From an uncultured Oscillibacter sp. (lineage in GTDB: Bacteria > Bacillota > Clostridia > Oscillospirales > Oscillospiraceae), in NCBI GenBank assembly GCA_910585385.1, contig CAJUDV010000010.1, forward strand, positions 1 to 64,000: a stretch of DNA of 64,000 nt. The letters run 5' to 3'. Under the pieces are notes generated by a model. The model saw only the letters and a program-made list of their open reading frames with translations, had not been told where the DNA came from and did no database searches. Shown here piece by piece: positions 7,685-16,418 of the stretch; within the stretch, counting starts at the first letter, position 1; each line of letters starts with the position of its first letter. The translations under genes were made by a program, and so were the position numbers.

Positions 7685-10600
7685 TTACTCCAGAAGCTCC
7701 CGCATCCGCAGCAGCATTTTCAGGTCGTTTTCTACGCACATGGAGGCAGGCTGGCTGGCGTCATAGCGCAGACAGCCGCCTTTGTCCGGGCTGAGGGGCA
7801 GAATCACCGCCTCGCTGAGACGGGAGAGGGTCAGATTCCGGGCGTACCGCTCCCGGTAGGCGGACTCCAGCGCCAAAAGGATGCCGCGGCTGTTCTCCAG
7901 GCAGGTCCTGGAGAAGGCAAACACCGCCTCCCGGCCGCATTCCTTGTAAAACTTAGGAAAGGCGTAGGGCAGGATCAGGTTTACCGCCGGGGTCAGGCCG
8001 GGCACGGAGGCCCGGGCCCCGCCTACGGTGTCTCCGCCGATAAAGGGGTACATGGTGGACTCCACGAACCAGGCCCGCATGTTGGGGATGTAGTAGACGC
8101 TGTCCACCTCCCGGCCCCGGGCGGCCATCAGGTCCCGGCCCCGGCCGGAGAGAAGCCCCACCACGCAGCGGTCCACGTCCACCCCCTCCCGCCGGAACAG
8201 CGGGTCCAGAACCTGAATCCGGTTGCCGGAGTGGAGCAGGTCGTCCACCAGCATCACGGGACGGCGGAAGGAGCGGATGGTGCGAATCTGGCTCTCCAGC
8301 GGGGCATAGCCGGGAAATGCCTCAATGGTGAAGGAGCGCAGGTCCGGCGCAAATACCTTGTCGGTGTGGATGGTCTTGGTGACGGTGTTGGGCACGGCGC
8401 TGCCCCGCAGGATCTTGCCGAAGGGAACGCACATCTTGGGTCCCAGCACCCGGGGAGACGTGGGCTCGGCGGGCACGCCGTTGAGAACCGTCAGCTTTCC
8501 CACCAGGCGGTGGTAGATGACCCCGGCGTTAAGGGACAACACCAGCGCCCCGGGATACAGCCCGCAGATGGCCCGCTGGAGCTGGTGGTGGGCCTTTTGG
8601 ATGGACGCAAGCACCTGGAGATCGGAGGAGAAGGGCTCTTTCAGCGTGGTGGGGATGTTCTGGAGCAGCACCGCCGGGGAGCGCATGTCCACCAGCAGCA
8701 GGGGCCGCTCCTCCGTCCCGGCAATGGAGACAAAGCCCTGCCGGGCCAGCAGGTCCAGCACCTCCGCCGCCGGGGCGGCGCCATACCAGGCGGCGTAGCC
8801 GCAGTCCTCGCCCATGGCCTGGGACAGCGCCTCCGTCAGAAGAAGCTGGCCGGCGTCGTAACCGCCGCCGGGAACGCGGGCCAGGTACAGCCCCGTCAGC
8901 AGCCGGATCCGCCCCGCCGCCCGGCAGCGCACCGCGTCGGCCAGGTCTCCGTCGCCCAGGGCGCCGTACAGCTCCCGGTCGCTGACAGTCCGCAGGGTCA
9001 AAAAGCCCAGAATCCGCTCTCCGGACCGGGTGTGACGCAGAATCAGCACGCCGTCCCGGGGGTCCGGCTCCGGCAGGGGACGTCTCTCCGCGGCGGCCAT
9101 GGCCCGCAGCTCCTCCCACAGCGCGGCGTCAGGGTGTGGAATCCGCTCAAAGTCCAGGAAGCCCGCCCGGACCACCTGCTTGTACTGGGGCTCCCGCAGG
9201 TACAGGCTGTTGCGGTAGATGTAGTCCTGCACCGAGGGCTCGATGAGGTTGGAGATGTCCCGCCCCAGATCGATGTTCTCCCGAATGCGGGTGGAGCTGA
9301 TGTCCTCCAGGTGGGTCGGCAGCTGGAGCTGGAGCACGTCTCCCCGGAGGCAGGAGAGGTCGGCGTCGATCTCCCGTCCCTCGGCGTCGCTGGAGCGGCG
9401 GAAGACGATATGATTGAGGAAATGGACGGAGCCCGGGGCGGGCGGAGCCCTGTAGGACGAGGCGCCCGCCACCACGTCGGACCCCACGGCCAGATACAGC
9501 GCCTGCCCGGCGAACACCTGCCGCAGCCGGTCCAGGTCGGCGGGGGTGGCCAGGTTTACCGGGATGTCGTGGGGGAAGAGGTACACGTCGAACTCGTCCG
9601 CCACGGACATGCTGACGATCTGCCGCCGGATCAATGAGGGCTGGGCCTTCTTGGACCAGGAGAACTCGTCCACCGCCAGGTAGACCTCGAACCCCAGGTT
9701 CCGGATGGCCTGGACAATGCCCTTGTGGCTGAGGGAGAAGGGGTCAAAGGTCCCGGGGAAGAAGGCGGCCTTCTCCGGGATCTCAAACTGGAAGGGCCCG
9801 CTCTGGATCTTGTGGAGGACGATAAAGCGGTAGACGTGGGAGAGAGAGGCAGCGGTGTAAAAGAACGTCAGCTCCTCCTCCGGCTGCTCACCGATGAGGA
9901 ACAGCAGCTTTTTGCCGATAAGGGTGAAGAGGGAGGTCTTATCCTCGTAGCCCAGGGCCTTGGAGGCGAAGAGCCCCCCCAGAATGTGGAGGGCCTCCTG
10001 CCGCGCCGCCTCCCGGCGGTCCGCCAGGCCTTTGAGGAGGAGACCCGCCAGGGTCCTGCGGCGGACGGCGAAGGCGTCCCCCTCGCCGAAGCGGGGGGCG
10101 TAAGCGGCGTAGTGCTCCAGCATGGCCCCCAGGGTGGCCAGGGCCGCCGCCACCACGTCAGTGTTGGGAGAGGAGAGGAGGACGGCCATCTGGACCACCA
10201 CCTCGTCCAGCTCCCGGGGGGTCAGCCACAGGGCGAACTGGCCCAGGTACTCCGGAATGTACTTGGAGATCTCCGCCTGGCCGGTCTCCAGGGCCTTGGC
10301 CATCTCCACGGCGATCTCGTTGCGCCGGTCCGGCGTCAGCGCGGGGGCAATGGCCAGCAGCGCCGCCCCCGCCATCCGGCGCACCACCACGTGCTCGCTG
10401 ACCTTGATGAGGTTGGAGAAGTGGGTGGCGATGTGGAGGGCGTTGGCTCCTCCGGAGCGCTCCACCTGGTCCAGCAGATACTCCACGCCGGCGGCCTTCA
10501 GAATCCAGGGCGTGGCGGTCTTGAGGTTGTCCAGGGACACGCCGCTGGCGGCCCCCGGGCGGCCCAGCAGGGTCTTTTTGGCGGATACGTCCAGCCCCAG

Positions 10601-12490
10601 CCGCTCCCCCAGCTGCACCTGGAGGAACAGCAGCGGCACGCTGGCGGCGCAGTCCGCCGCCTCCACGGCTCCGGCGATGACCTGACGCTCCTCCGCCGTC
10701 TCCGGCAGGAAGTTCAAAAGGTGCCGGAACAGCCGCAGGGCCGCCGCCTTCTGGGGGGCCTCCCCCCGGTCCAGCCACCAGGCGGCAAAGGAGGCCAGCA
10801 GGCCGCAGCTCCCCGGGTCCGCCCGCTCCAGGGGGGCGTTCATCACGGCGTCCAGCAGGGCAAAGGCCGCGTCCGGCTCCGCGGCGGCGGGGTCTTCATA
10901 GTGGCGCAGGAGCTCCGCGGCAAAGCGGGGGGCGTCCTTGCCGGAGCAGTCCCCCAGCAGAGCGTCCACCACGGTCTTGGCCTGGTAGCGGATCATACTG
11001 GTCTGGCGGGGGGTCAGGCGGCGGTCCGGGTGGATGAGCTTCTCCAGATACTCCGCCCACAGCTGGAAGGGCCGCTCCTCCAGGGGGTCCGGGGCCGCGC
11101 CGGCGGGCAGCTCCTTTTTGTAGCCGGAGAGAAACCCCGCCAGCACCCGGCCGATAAGGGCGGCGGCGTGGCGCCGGATGTCGCCGTCCGCCGACAGCAG
11201 CAGCTCGTAGAGAAAGTCCAGGGTCTGTTCCTTCTGCCCGGCGCTCCAATAGGTGAAGTACTCGTCGAAGATGGCGACATACGCCCGCAGCCGCCCGGCG
11301 TCCTTCTCACTGCGGGCGGCCTCCAGCGTAGCCAGAAACAGGTGCTCCCGGCCCAGCCGGTGCATCAGGCGGATGTTGTGGTCCACGGCGGTATAGCGCA
11401 GGTAATACACCACCTGGTCCGGGGAGGCCAGGGCCGCGTCCCGCCGGGAGACCGGAGGCACGCCGGAAGTCTCCAGGGTGGTGTCCACGCCGAAATAGGT
11501 CAGGTACTCCTCAAAGTCCCGGAGCTTGGCGTAGACGAACTGATACCGCCTCCGCTTGGCATCGTCCACGTTGTCCAGCTTGCCCAGAATCACGTCAAAG
11601 GCGTCTTTCAGGGAGAAGAGCTCCGCAATCTCCCCGCCGTCGGCCCCCCGGGACTGCTTTACCCGGAAGTCGGCGTACACCAGCACCAACGACTCCGCGG
11701 ACAGATTCTCAATCTCCAGATCCCAGACAGAGTGGTTGGCGGCGATATGACCGATGGCGTGCAGGTTCCGGCGGGAGCACCAGAGGTCGGTGTAGTAGTA
11801 GTGGAGATAGGGCACCCGCTCCCCGGGCCTGCATCCGAATTTCCCGATGTCGTGGGCGGCGGCGGCGCCGCTCATGAGCCCCAGGTCAATGCGCCCGCCC
11901 CCGGCCTTGAAGGCCCGGGCCACGGTCATGGCGGCGTGGTGGACGCCGGCGATGTGCTCCAGGGTCCGGAAGGGCGTCGCCTCCCGGCCCAGGCGCAGCA
12001 GCTCGTAGACGTACTCCATCCGCAGCCGCTTTTGAAACAGGCGGTACTCCGCCGCCACGGCGCTGCCGGAGAGCTCCTCCTCCGTGCAGAAGGCGAAGTC
12101 CAGCCAGGGGTCAAAGGGCAGGGACTGCCGCTCGGCGTCAAAGAGCACCTGGAGGAACTGGAGAAAACACAGGGCCCCGTCCCACTGGGCGGAGGTGTGG
12201 GCCCCGTCCGCCCGGGGGTAGAGAAGGGACAGGGCCACCTGGTAGGCGCAGCGGAGCCACCCCTCCTCCGGCTCCGGGGCCAGGGCGTCCAGCATGGGGC
12301 GGAAGGACGCCAGCGCCTGGGCGCAGGTAAGCCGCTCCCGAATGGGGAGCAGGGGCGCCAAAGCGCCCTTCCAGTCGGCGGCGCCGAAGACCCGCCGGAT
12401 GTCCTTGCGGCCAAATCCCAGTTTTTTCAAAAACGCCCGGTCGTTGAAGGTCTCCACCAGCTTGATCCGAAGGGCCTTTTCCTGTTCCAT
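7685..12490 (-). CDS. Giant multidomain HD / helical-repeat / NadD-type nucleotidyltransferase / PRTase-like protein
   Basis: About 1601 residues. Order: an N-terminal region; an HD phosphohydrolase domain (HH at ~183, HDIGKFG at ~213, YADFRV later); ~550 residues of short leucine/alanine helices resembling HEAT repeats; a NadD/cytidylyltransferase fold with PGTFDPF at ~912 and ISSTRIREN at ~1065; a segment that looks like a GNAT acetyltransferase (~1105-1270); and a phosphoribosyltransferase-like domain with PVMLVDDLLHSGNR at ~1415. ATG at 12490 follows AGAGGTG. The HxGH motif of the nucleotidyltransferase reads SLSH. Each domain points to NAD, nucleotide or PRPP chemistry in the cytosol; the overall reaction is unknown. 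First gene of a three-gene operon with two redox enzymes. Confidence 0.8.
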   Translation of the reverse strand: MEQEKALRIKLVETFNDRAFLKKLGFGRKDIRRVFGAADWKGALAPLLPIRERLTCAQALASFRPMLDALAPEPEEGWLRCAYQVALSLLYPRADGAHTSAQWDGALCFLQFLQVLFDAERQSLPFDPWLDFAFCTEEELSGSAVAAEYRLFQKRLRMEYVYELLRLGREATPFRTLEHIAGVHHAAMTVARAFKAGGGRIDLGLMSGAAAAHDIGKFGCRPGERVPYLHYYYTDLWCSRRNLHAIGHIAANHSVWDLEIENLSAESLVLVYADFRVKQSRGADGGEIAELFSLKDAFDVILGKLDNVDDAKRRRYQFVYAKLRDFEEYLTYFGVDTTLETSGVPPVSRRDAALASPDQVVYYLRYTAVDHNIRLMHRLGREHLFLATLEAARSEKDAGRLRAYVAIFDEYFTYWSAGQKEQTLDFLYELLLSADGDIRRHAAALIGRVLAGFLSGYKKELPAGAAPDPLEERPFQLWAEYLEKLIHPDRRLTPRQTSMIRYQAKTVVDALLGDCSGKDAPRFAAELLRHYEDPAAAEPDAAFALLDAVMNAPLERADPGSCGLLASFAAWWLDRGEAPQKAAALRLFRHLLNFLPETAEERQVIAGAVEAADCAASVPLLFLQVQLGERLGLDVSAKKTLLGRPGAASGVSLDNLKTATPWILKAAGVEYLLDQVERSGGANALHIATHFSNLIKVSEHVVVRRMAGAALLAIAPALTPDRRNEIAVEMAKALETGQAEISKYIPEYLGQFALWLTPRELDEVVVQMAVLLSSPNTDVVAAALATLGAMLEHYAAYAPRFGEGDAFAVRRRTLAGLLLKGLADRREAARQEALHILGGLFASKALGYEDKTSLFTLIGKKLLFLIGEQPEEELTFFYTAASLSHVYRFIVLHKIQSGPFQFEIPEKAAFFPGTFDPFSLSHKGIVQAIRNLGFEVYLAVDEFSWSKKAQPSLIRRQIVSMSVADEFDVYLFPHDIPVNLATPADLDRLRQVFAGQALYLAVGSDVVAGASSYRAPPAPGSVHFLNHIVFRRSSDAEGREIDADLSCLRGDVLQLQLPTHLEDISSTRIRENIDLGRDISNLIEPSVQDYIYRNSLYLREPQYKQVVRAGFLDFERIPHPDAALWEELRAMAAAERRPLPEPDPRDGVLILRHTRSGERILGFLTLRTVSDRELYGALGDGDLADAVRCRAAGRIRLLTGLYLARVPGGGYDAGQLLLTEALSQAMGEDCGYAAWYGAAPAAEVLDLLARQGFVSIAGTEERPLLLVDMRSPAVLLQNIPTTLKEPFSSDLQVLASIQKAHHQLQRAICGLYPGALVLSLNAGVIYHRLVGKLTVLNGVPAEPTSPRVLGPKMCVPFGKILRGSAVPNTVTKTIHTDKVFAPDLRSFTIEAFPGYAPLESQIRTIRSFRRPVMLVDDLLHSGNRIQVLDPLFRREGVDVDRCVVGLLSGRGRDLMAARGREVDSVYYIPNMRAWFVESTMYPFIGGDTVGGARASVPGLTPAVNLILPYAFPKFYKECGREAVFAFSRTCLENSRGILLALESAYRERYARNLTLSRLSEAVILPLSPDKGGCLRYDASQPASMCVENDLKMLLRMRELLE

Positions 12491-12732
12491 CGCGCACCTC
12501 TTCTCCGCCCGGTTCGGGCGGGGGATTTTTTTCATCATACCATATCCGGCAGGGGGAGGGAAGCGGAAATTTCGGCTGCCGGACCTCATGGGAAACGCCG
12601 GGCGCATTTCATGCGCCCGCGGTACGGCGGCATGCCGCGTAAGTCCCGCAGAGGGCAAACGGGCAAAAGCTTCGGCCGGCGGAAGAATTTCCGCCGGCCG
12701 GGGGATTATTTGAAAAATAACGGAATGCCCGG
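12491..12732. other. Leader and palindrome-rich intergenic stretch
   Basis: No gene seen. On the minus strand TGGTATGAT (12542-12534) is an extended -10 promoter candidate about 45 bases before the giant gene. Two perfect hairpins lie upstream: GGGCGCATTTCATGCGCCC (12600-12618) and 12-base arms CGGCCGGCGGAA / TTCCGCCGGCCG at 12673-12700. Confidence 0.5.
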
Positions 12733-12785
12733 CGGCGAGAGATCTTTTCGCCGGGAGGGGTGGAAAAGATCTCTCGCCGGTTTTT
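12733..12785 (+). repeat. Long perfect hairpin with T-tract
   Basis: 17-base arms (12733-12749 and 12763-12779, core GAGAGATCTTTTC) with a 13-base loop, followed by five T residues on the plus strand. It looks like a rightward terminator, yet no rightward gene precedes it. A related half-site (AATCTCTCGCCG) occurs in the palindromic element at 27.3 kb. Confidence 0.6.
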
Positions 12786-12813
12786 GAGGGGCAAACAGCC
12801 CCCGATCAAATTT

Positions 12814-13017
12814 TCAGCGCAGCACCGTATAGCGGCCATAGGAGACAAACGCCACCGGAGCTTCCACCGCCTCCAGCAAAGCCTGACCGGGATCAGACAG
12901 CGGAGGGGGTTCCTCGGGAACAAAGTTCAGAAATTTGCAGCTGTCGGGGATGCTGAGCGGAAGCACCGTCCCTCAGTCTTCTGCCGACTCGAATGGAATT
13001 TGAATTGTCCGAGCCAT
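12814..13017 (-). pseudogene. Remnant of a lactate racemase (LarA-like) N-terminus
   Basis: Reading from ATG at 13017 gives 14 codons (MARTIQIPFESAED), an in-frame TGA, then 52 more codons including LSIPDSCKFLNFVPEEPP and SDPGQALLEAVEAP before a final TGA. The pattern of a basic beta-strand start, a short middle, then a DPxxALxxAxxxP helix resembles the first ~65 residues of nickel-dependent lactate racemases, whose full length is about 420. Upstream, a TA-flanked repeat end abuts the start codon, removing any ribosome site. Interpreted as a decayed gene fragment; the family call is tentative. Confidence 0.45.
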
Positions 13018-13020
13018 GTC

Positions 13021-13045
13021 TAGGCCTTGTTTGAAAAATGTCAAA
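13021..13045 (+). repeat. Solo end of the TA-GGCCTTG palindromic element
   Basis: TAGGCCTTGTTTGAAAAATG plus TCAAA matches the left end of the elements at 52434 and 61613. No matching right end is visible here, so it is a truncated copy. It lies four bases upstream of the LarA-like remnant's start codon. Confidence 0.7.
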
Positions 13046-13052
13046 CGGCGAT

Positions 13053-13090
13053 AAAAAAACGAGCCGCTCCCCTTCAAGGGGGCGGCCCGT
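13053..13090 (-). terminator. Terminator of the rhomboid-like gene
   Basis: On the minus strand ACGGGCCGCCCCC / GGGGAGCGGCTCGT pair across TTGAA and are followed by seven T residues. Confidence 0.85.
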
Positions 13091-13101
13091 CGCGGCTTTG
13101 C

Positions 13102-13980
13102 TCACTCGGTAAAATGCGTATGGGTGAAGATATGGTCCTGACAGAAGCAATGGTACCCCTGGCACCGGGAGCAGTACCGGAATTCCAGTTCCGGCCACTC
13201 CGTGTCCGTCCGCCCGCAGACGGCGCACTTGTGGCGGTAGCCCCGCTCCTCCTCCCGCTTTTTCTGCTGCCTGGCGGCGGCCTTAAACTGGATGGTCTGG
13301 TGGGAGGTCTGGTGCCGGGCCCGGCCCCGCCGCCAGGCGATCTCATCAGTGATGTTGGTCCAGAAGAAGACGATGAAATTCAAGATGGCGATGACGGGCA
13401 GCAGCGCCCCCAGGAGACTTCCGCTCAGTAGGCTCAGCAGCACCTGGAGGGCGAAGTAGGCCGCGTCAAACCAGGCCAGCCACTTCACCTTCACCGGGAT
13501 GAAGAAGAACAGCAGGAACTGGGTGTCCGGGTACAGCATGGCGAAGGCGAAGAACATGGAGAGGTTGATGTAGTGGGCCCCGGCGATGTGGGCCGTGCCG
13601 GCCAGCAGGCCGATAACGGCGCCGGTGACAACCGTCAGAACGACGCCGGAGATATAGTAGAGGCTGAATTTGGCGGTCCCCCACTCCCGCTCCAATGTGG
13701 AGCCGATCATGTAGTAGAGGTGGAGGAAAAACACCATCCAGATGGCGTCCCTCAGGCTGTAATAGCCCGGGAAGAAGAGGAAGGTCACCAGCCGCCAGAC
13801 CTCCCCGTGGGTGATGGCGCGCCAGTCGAAGGTCAGAAAGCTGACGGCTCCGTACCCGGCGAACACGGTCAGCAGGTATACGACGACATTGCCGGCAACC
13901 ACGTACATCATCAGGTTCGGAATGCCGAAATTGGGGTGGCTGTACGCGAAGCGGTCCACCGCGCGGTTGAGCTTTTTCAA
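13102..13980 (-). CDS. Rhomboid-fold membrane protein with C-terminal zinc ribbon, protease site absent
   Basis: 292 residues with about six membrane helices; the WR.VTFLFFP and YYISGVV segments follow the rhomboid fold. The place of the GxSG catalytic serine reads INLSMFFAFA, and no pairing catalytic His is evident, so it is probably a pseudoprotease. The tail has CAVCG ... YCSRC ... HCFC ... HTH, a zinc-binding treble-clef-like module on the inner side. The start is TTG at 13980, 12 bases after the start of GGAGGGA; an in-frame TTG at 13995 lies before that site. Monocistronic; function unknown. Confidence 0.75.
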   Translation of the reverse strand: MKKLNRAVDRFAYSHPNFGIPNLMMYVVAGNVVVYLLTVFAGYGAVSFLTFDWRAITHGEVWRLVTFLFFPGYYSLRDAIWMVFFLHLYYMIGSTLEREWGTAKFSLYYISGVVLTVVTGAVIGLLAGTAHIAGAHYINLSMFFAFAMLYPDTQFLLFFFIPVKVKWLAWFDAAYFALQVLLSLLSGSLLGALLPVIAILNFIVFFWTNITDEIAWRRGRARHQTSHQTIQFKAAARQQKKREEERGYRHKCAVCGRTDTEWPELEFRYCSRCQGYHCFCQDHIFTHTHFTE

Positions 13981-14115
13981 AGGGAATCCCTCCAAAATGT
14001 GGAATTGGGCACACAGAGCAATAAATTATTATACCCTCTTTCCCACTAAAAGTCATGTACAATTTTTAAACGTTGCAAAAAAGTGAATTTTTGTAAAAAA
14101 TCCAGAAAAGGGTCC

Positions 14116-14144
14116 TTGACAAATTCCAGAAAGTTGACTAAGAT
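14116..14144 (+). promoter_or_regulatory. metK promoter
   Basis: TTGACA (14116-14121), 17-base spacer, TAAGAT (14139-14144), about 20 bases before the S-box aptamer. Confidence 0.65.
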
Positions 14145-14164
14145 AATAGAGACAATTTCATCAT

Positions 14165-14306
14165 CCCTTATCAAGAGTGGCGGAGGGACCGGCCCTGTGA
14201 AGCCACGGCAACCTGTTTTTCAAGGTGCCAAATCCGGCGGATACCGACAGATGAGGAGCGGAAAGATCATTTCGCGCGTTTCGCCTGTCGAAACGCGTGT
14301 TTTTTC
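14165..14306 (+). promoter_or_regulatory. SAM-I (S-box) riboswitch with terminator
   Basis: Conserved S-box blocks in order: CTTATCAAGAGTGGCGGAGG, GAAGCC-ACGGCAACC, AAGGTGCCAAATCC and GACAGATGAG, closing P1 (14167-14172 with 14250-14255). A terminator hairpin CGCGTTTCG / CGAAACGCG at 14275-14297 with a T-rich tail follows. Binding of S-adenosylmethionine should end transcription before metK, giving feedback control of SAM synthesis. Confidence 0.96.
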
Positions 14307-14341
14307 TGCCTCCGCGACAAACAAAAAAGGAGACGAATACT

Positions 14342-15529
14342 ATGGCAAGACATTACCTGTTCACTTCCGAGTCCGTGACCGAGGGTCACCCCGACAAAAT
14401 CTGCGACCAGATCTCCGACGCCGTGCTGGACGCCATCCTGGCCCAGGACCCCCAGGGCCGCGTGGCCTGCGAGACCACGGCCTGCACCGGGCTGATTCAC
14501 GTCATGGGCGAGATCACCACCAAGTGCTATGTGGACATCGACAAGATCGCCCGGGAGGTGGTCCGGGACATCGGCTATGACCGGGGCAAATACGGCTTTG
14601 ACTGCGACACCTGCGCCGTCATCACCTCTGTGGACGAACAGTCCCCGGACATCGCCATGGGCGTGGACAAATCCCTGGAGAGCAAGACCGGCGAGACGGA
14701 CGAGCTGAGCCACGGCGCCGGCGACCAGGGCATGATGTTCGGCTACGCCTGCGACGAGACGCCGGAGCTGATGCCCCTGCCCCTGGCCCTCGCCCAGAAG
14801 CTCTGCAAGCAGATGACCCTGGTGCGCAAGACCGGCATCCTCCCCTACATGCGGCCCGACGGCAAGAGCCAGGTGACGGTGGAGTACGACGAGTCCGGCC
14901 GCCCCGTCCGGGTGGACACCGTGGTCATCTCCACCCAGCACAACCCCGACGTCACCCTGGACCAGATCCGGCAGGATATGATCCAGCAGGTGGTGAAGGT
15001 GGTTATCCCCGCCGACATGCTGGATGAGAACACCAAATACTACGTGAACCCCACCGGCCGCTTCGTCAAGGGCGGTCCCGCGGCGGACGCAGGCCTCACG
15101 GGCCGGAAGATCATTGTGGATACATACGGCGGCAGCGCCCCCCACGGCGGCGGCTGCTTCTCCGGCAAGGACCCCACCAAGGTGGACCGCTCCGCCGCCT
15201 ACGCCGCCCGGTGGGTGGCCAAAAACATTGTGGCGGCGGGCCTTGCAAGGCGCTGCCAGATGGAGCTGGCCTACGCCATCGGCGTGGCCCAGCCGGTGAG
15301 CATCCTGGTGGAGACCTTCGGCACCGGCGCCGTGGACGACGGCAAGCTGGAGGAGGCCGTCCGCAAGGTGTTTGACCTGCGGCCCACCGCCATCATCCGT
15401 GACCTGGACCTGCGCAAGCCCATCTACCGCAAGCTGGCGGCTTACGGCCACATGGGCCGGGAGGACCTGGGCGTGACCTGGGAGAAGACCGACCGGGCGG
15501 AGGCTCTGAAGGCCGCCGTGGCGGAGTAA
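14342..15529 (+). CDS. metK: S-adenosylmethionine synthetase
   Basis: Makes SAM from methionine and ATP, a cytosolic tetramer. 395 residues, normal length. The start [19 protein letters not shown] contains the ATP-binding GHPDK; later hallmarks are [12 protein letters not shown] and the phosphate-binding glycine-rich loop [23 protein letters not shown] at 14342 follows AAGGAG. Transcribed alone behind an S-box riboswitch and closed by a strong terminator. Confidence 0.98.
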   Translation: MARHYLFTSESVTEGHPDKICDQISDAVLDAILAQDPQGRVACETTACTGLIHVMGEITTKCYVDIDKIAREVVRDIGYDRGKYGFDCDTCAVITSVDEQSPDIAMGVDKSLESKTGETDELSHGAGDQGMMFGYACDETPELMPLPLALAQKLCKQMTLVRKTGILPYMRPDGKSQVTVEYDESGRPVRVDTVVISTQHNPDVTLDQIRQDMIQQVVKVVIPADMLDENTKYYVNPTGRFVKGGPAADAGLTGRKIIVDTYGGSAPHGGGCFSGKDPTKVDRSAAYAARWVAKNIVAAGLARRCQMELAYAIGVAQPVSILVETFGTGAVDDGKLEEAVRKVFDLRPTAIIRDLDLRKPIYRKLAAYGHMGREDLGVTWEKTDRAEALKAAVAE

Positions 15530-15542
15530 TACCGAGAAAAAA

Positions 15543-15574
15543 CAGGCGGCCCCCGGCGTTCCGGGGGCCGCCCT
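15543..15574. terminator. Bidirectional terminator, metK / tetR
   Basis: AGGCGGCCCCCGG / CCGGGGGCCGCCCT with loop CGTT; A-rich on the left flank and T-containing on the right, serving both convergent genes. Confidence 0.85.
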
Positions 15575-15594
15575 GTCATATCTCCGGCCGGTGG

Positions 15595-16209
15595 TCAGCC
15601 CTCTGCGGTCTCCCCGCTCCGGGCCCGGTAGCTCTCCAGGAACATGGGGGTCACGCTGTCGGTGTAGGCCACCAGGGAGTACTCCCCGCCGCAGAGGCAC
15701 CAGTCGTACAGCAGAGCCCGCTCCCACAGGGCGTAGGCCTTTACGATGTCGTTCACCGTCCGGTCCGTCCGCAGCTGCCCCTCCTGCTGGCCCTGGGCGA
15801 TGATCCGCCGCAGCAGCTTGAAGTAGGTGCGATTCCGGTCCAGCAGGTGCTTCTCTCCCCGGGCCAGCAGCTGTGTGGACAGCAGCCGGGCCAAAAGGTC
15901 CATGGAGACGCCGCCGTCGATCATGGCGAAGAGCTCGTGGTTCAGGTACGCCAGCTTCTCCATGGCGTCCAGCGCGGGGTCCATGACCTTCATCAGCTCC
16001 TCGTACTTCTCGTCGAACACGTTGGCCAGGGTTCCCAGCAGCGCGTCCTTGCCGTCAAAATAGTGGTAAAAAGAGCCCTTGGAAGTCTCCGACTCAAACA
16101 CGATGTCCTCCACGGTAGTCTCCTCGTAGCCCTGCTCGTAAAACAGCTTCCAGGCCGCGGAGATGATCCGCCCCTTGGTGTTGCGGGTGTTTTTCCTGGG
16201 CACAGGCAC
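15595..16209 (-). CDS. TetR/AcrR family transcriptional regulator
   Basis: 204 residues. The N-terminal helix-turn-helix is clear: TKGRIISAAWKLFYEQGYEE, TTVEDIVFESETSKGSFYHY, then FDGKDALL. The C-terminal ~140 residues are a helical ligand-binding and dimer domain with no recognisable ligand signature. No exporter or target operon adjoins it: metK is convergent and the next gene is divergent with a 200-base gap, so the target could be itself or a distant locus. Confidence 0.93.
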   Translation of the reverse strand: MPVPRKNTRNTKGRIISAAWKLFYEQGYEETTVEDIVFESETSKGSFYHYFDGKDALLGTLANVFDEKYEELMKVMDPALDAMEKLAYLNHELFAMIDGGVSMDLLARLLSTQLLARGEKHLLDRNRTYFKLLRRIIAQGQQEGQLRTDRTVNDIVKAYALWERALLYDWCLCGGEYSLVAYTDSVTPMFLESYRARSGETAEG

Positions 16210-16281
16210 GCCCCCTCTCTTTTTCCCAGCATATCACATTCCGGGGCGATGCGCAAATCAAAATACTCTACGGAGCGTAGA

Positions 16282-16311
16282 TTGCTTTTTTAAAAGAGCA
16301 TCCTGTATAAT
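16282..16311 (+). promoter_or_regulatory. Putative promoter of the XRE-desulfoferrodoxin gene
   Basis: TTGCTT (16282-16287), 18-base spacer, TATAAT (16306-16311). A small palindrome CTACGGAGCGTAG (16268-16280) sits just upstream, between this promoter and the divergent tetR, and could be a regulator site. Confidence 0.55.
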
Positions 16312-16418
16312 GGCCCCAATGGACAACTCCGGCTCCGTGTCTCCGCCGCTTCTGAAAGGCGGGACGGGAAAAACCGGGGAAAACGCAAATTGGGAAATCA
16401 CACAAGGAGGCACGGCAC

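Noticed and set aside
9725..12787. Very long plus-strand open frame (about 1000 codons)
   Set aside because: Antisense shadow of the giant fusion gene; Gly/Gln/Val-rich low-complexity translation typical of the opposite strand of GC-rich coding DNA, with no ribosome site or domain.
12609..12923. 104-codon minus-strand frame over the hairpin cluster
   Set aside because: Runs through perfect palindromes and in a different frame from the LarA-like remnant; no ribosome site.
13021..13050. Insertion sequence
   Set aside because: No transposase frame is present here or at any other copy of the palindromic elements in the window.
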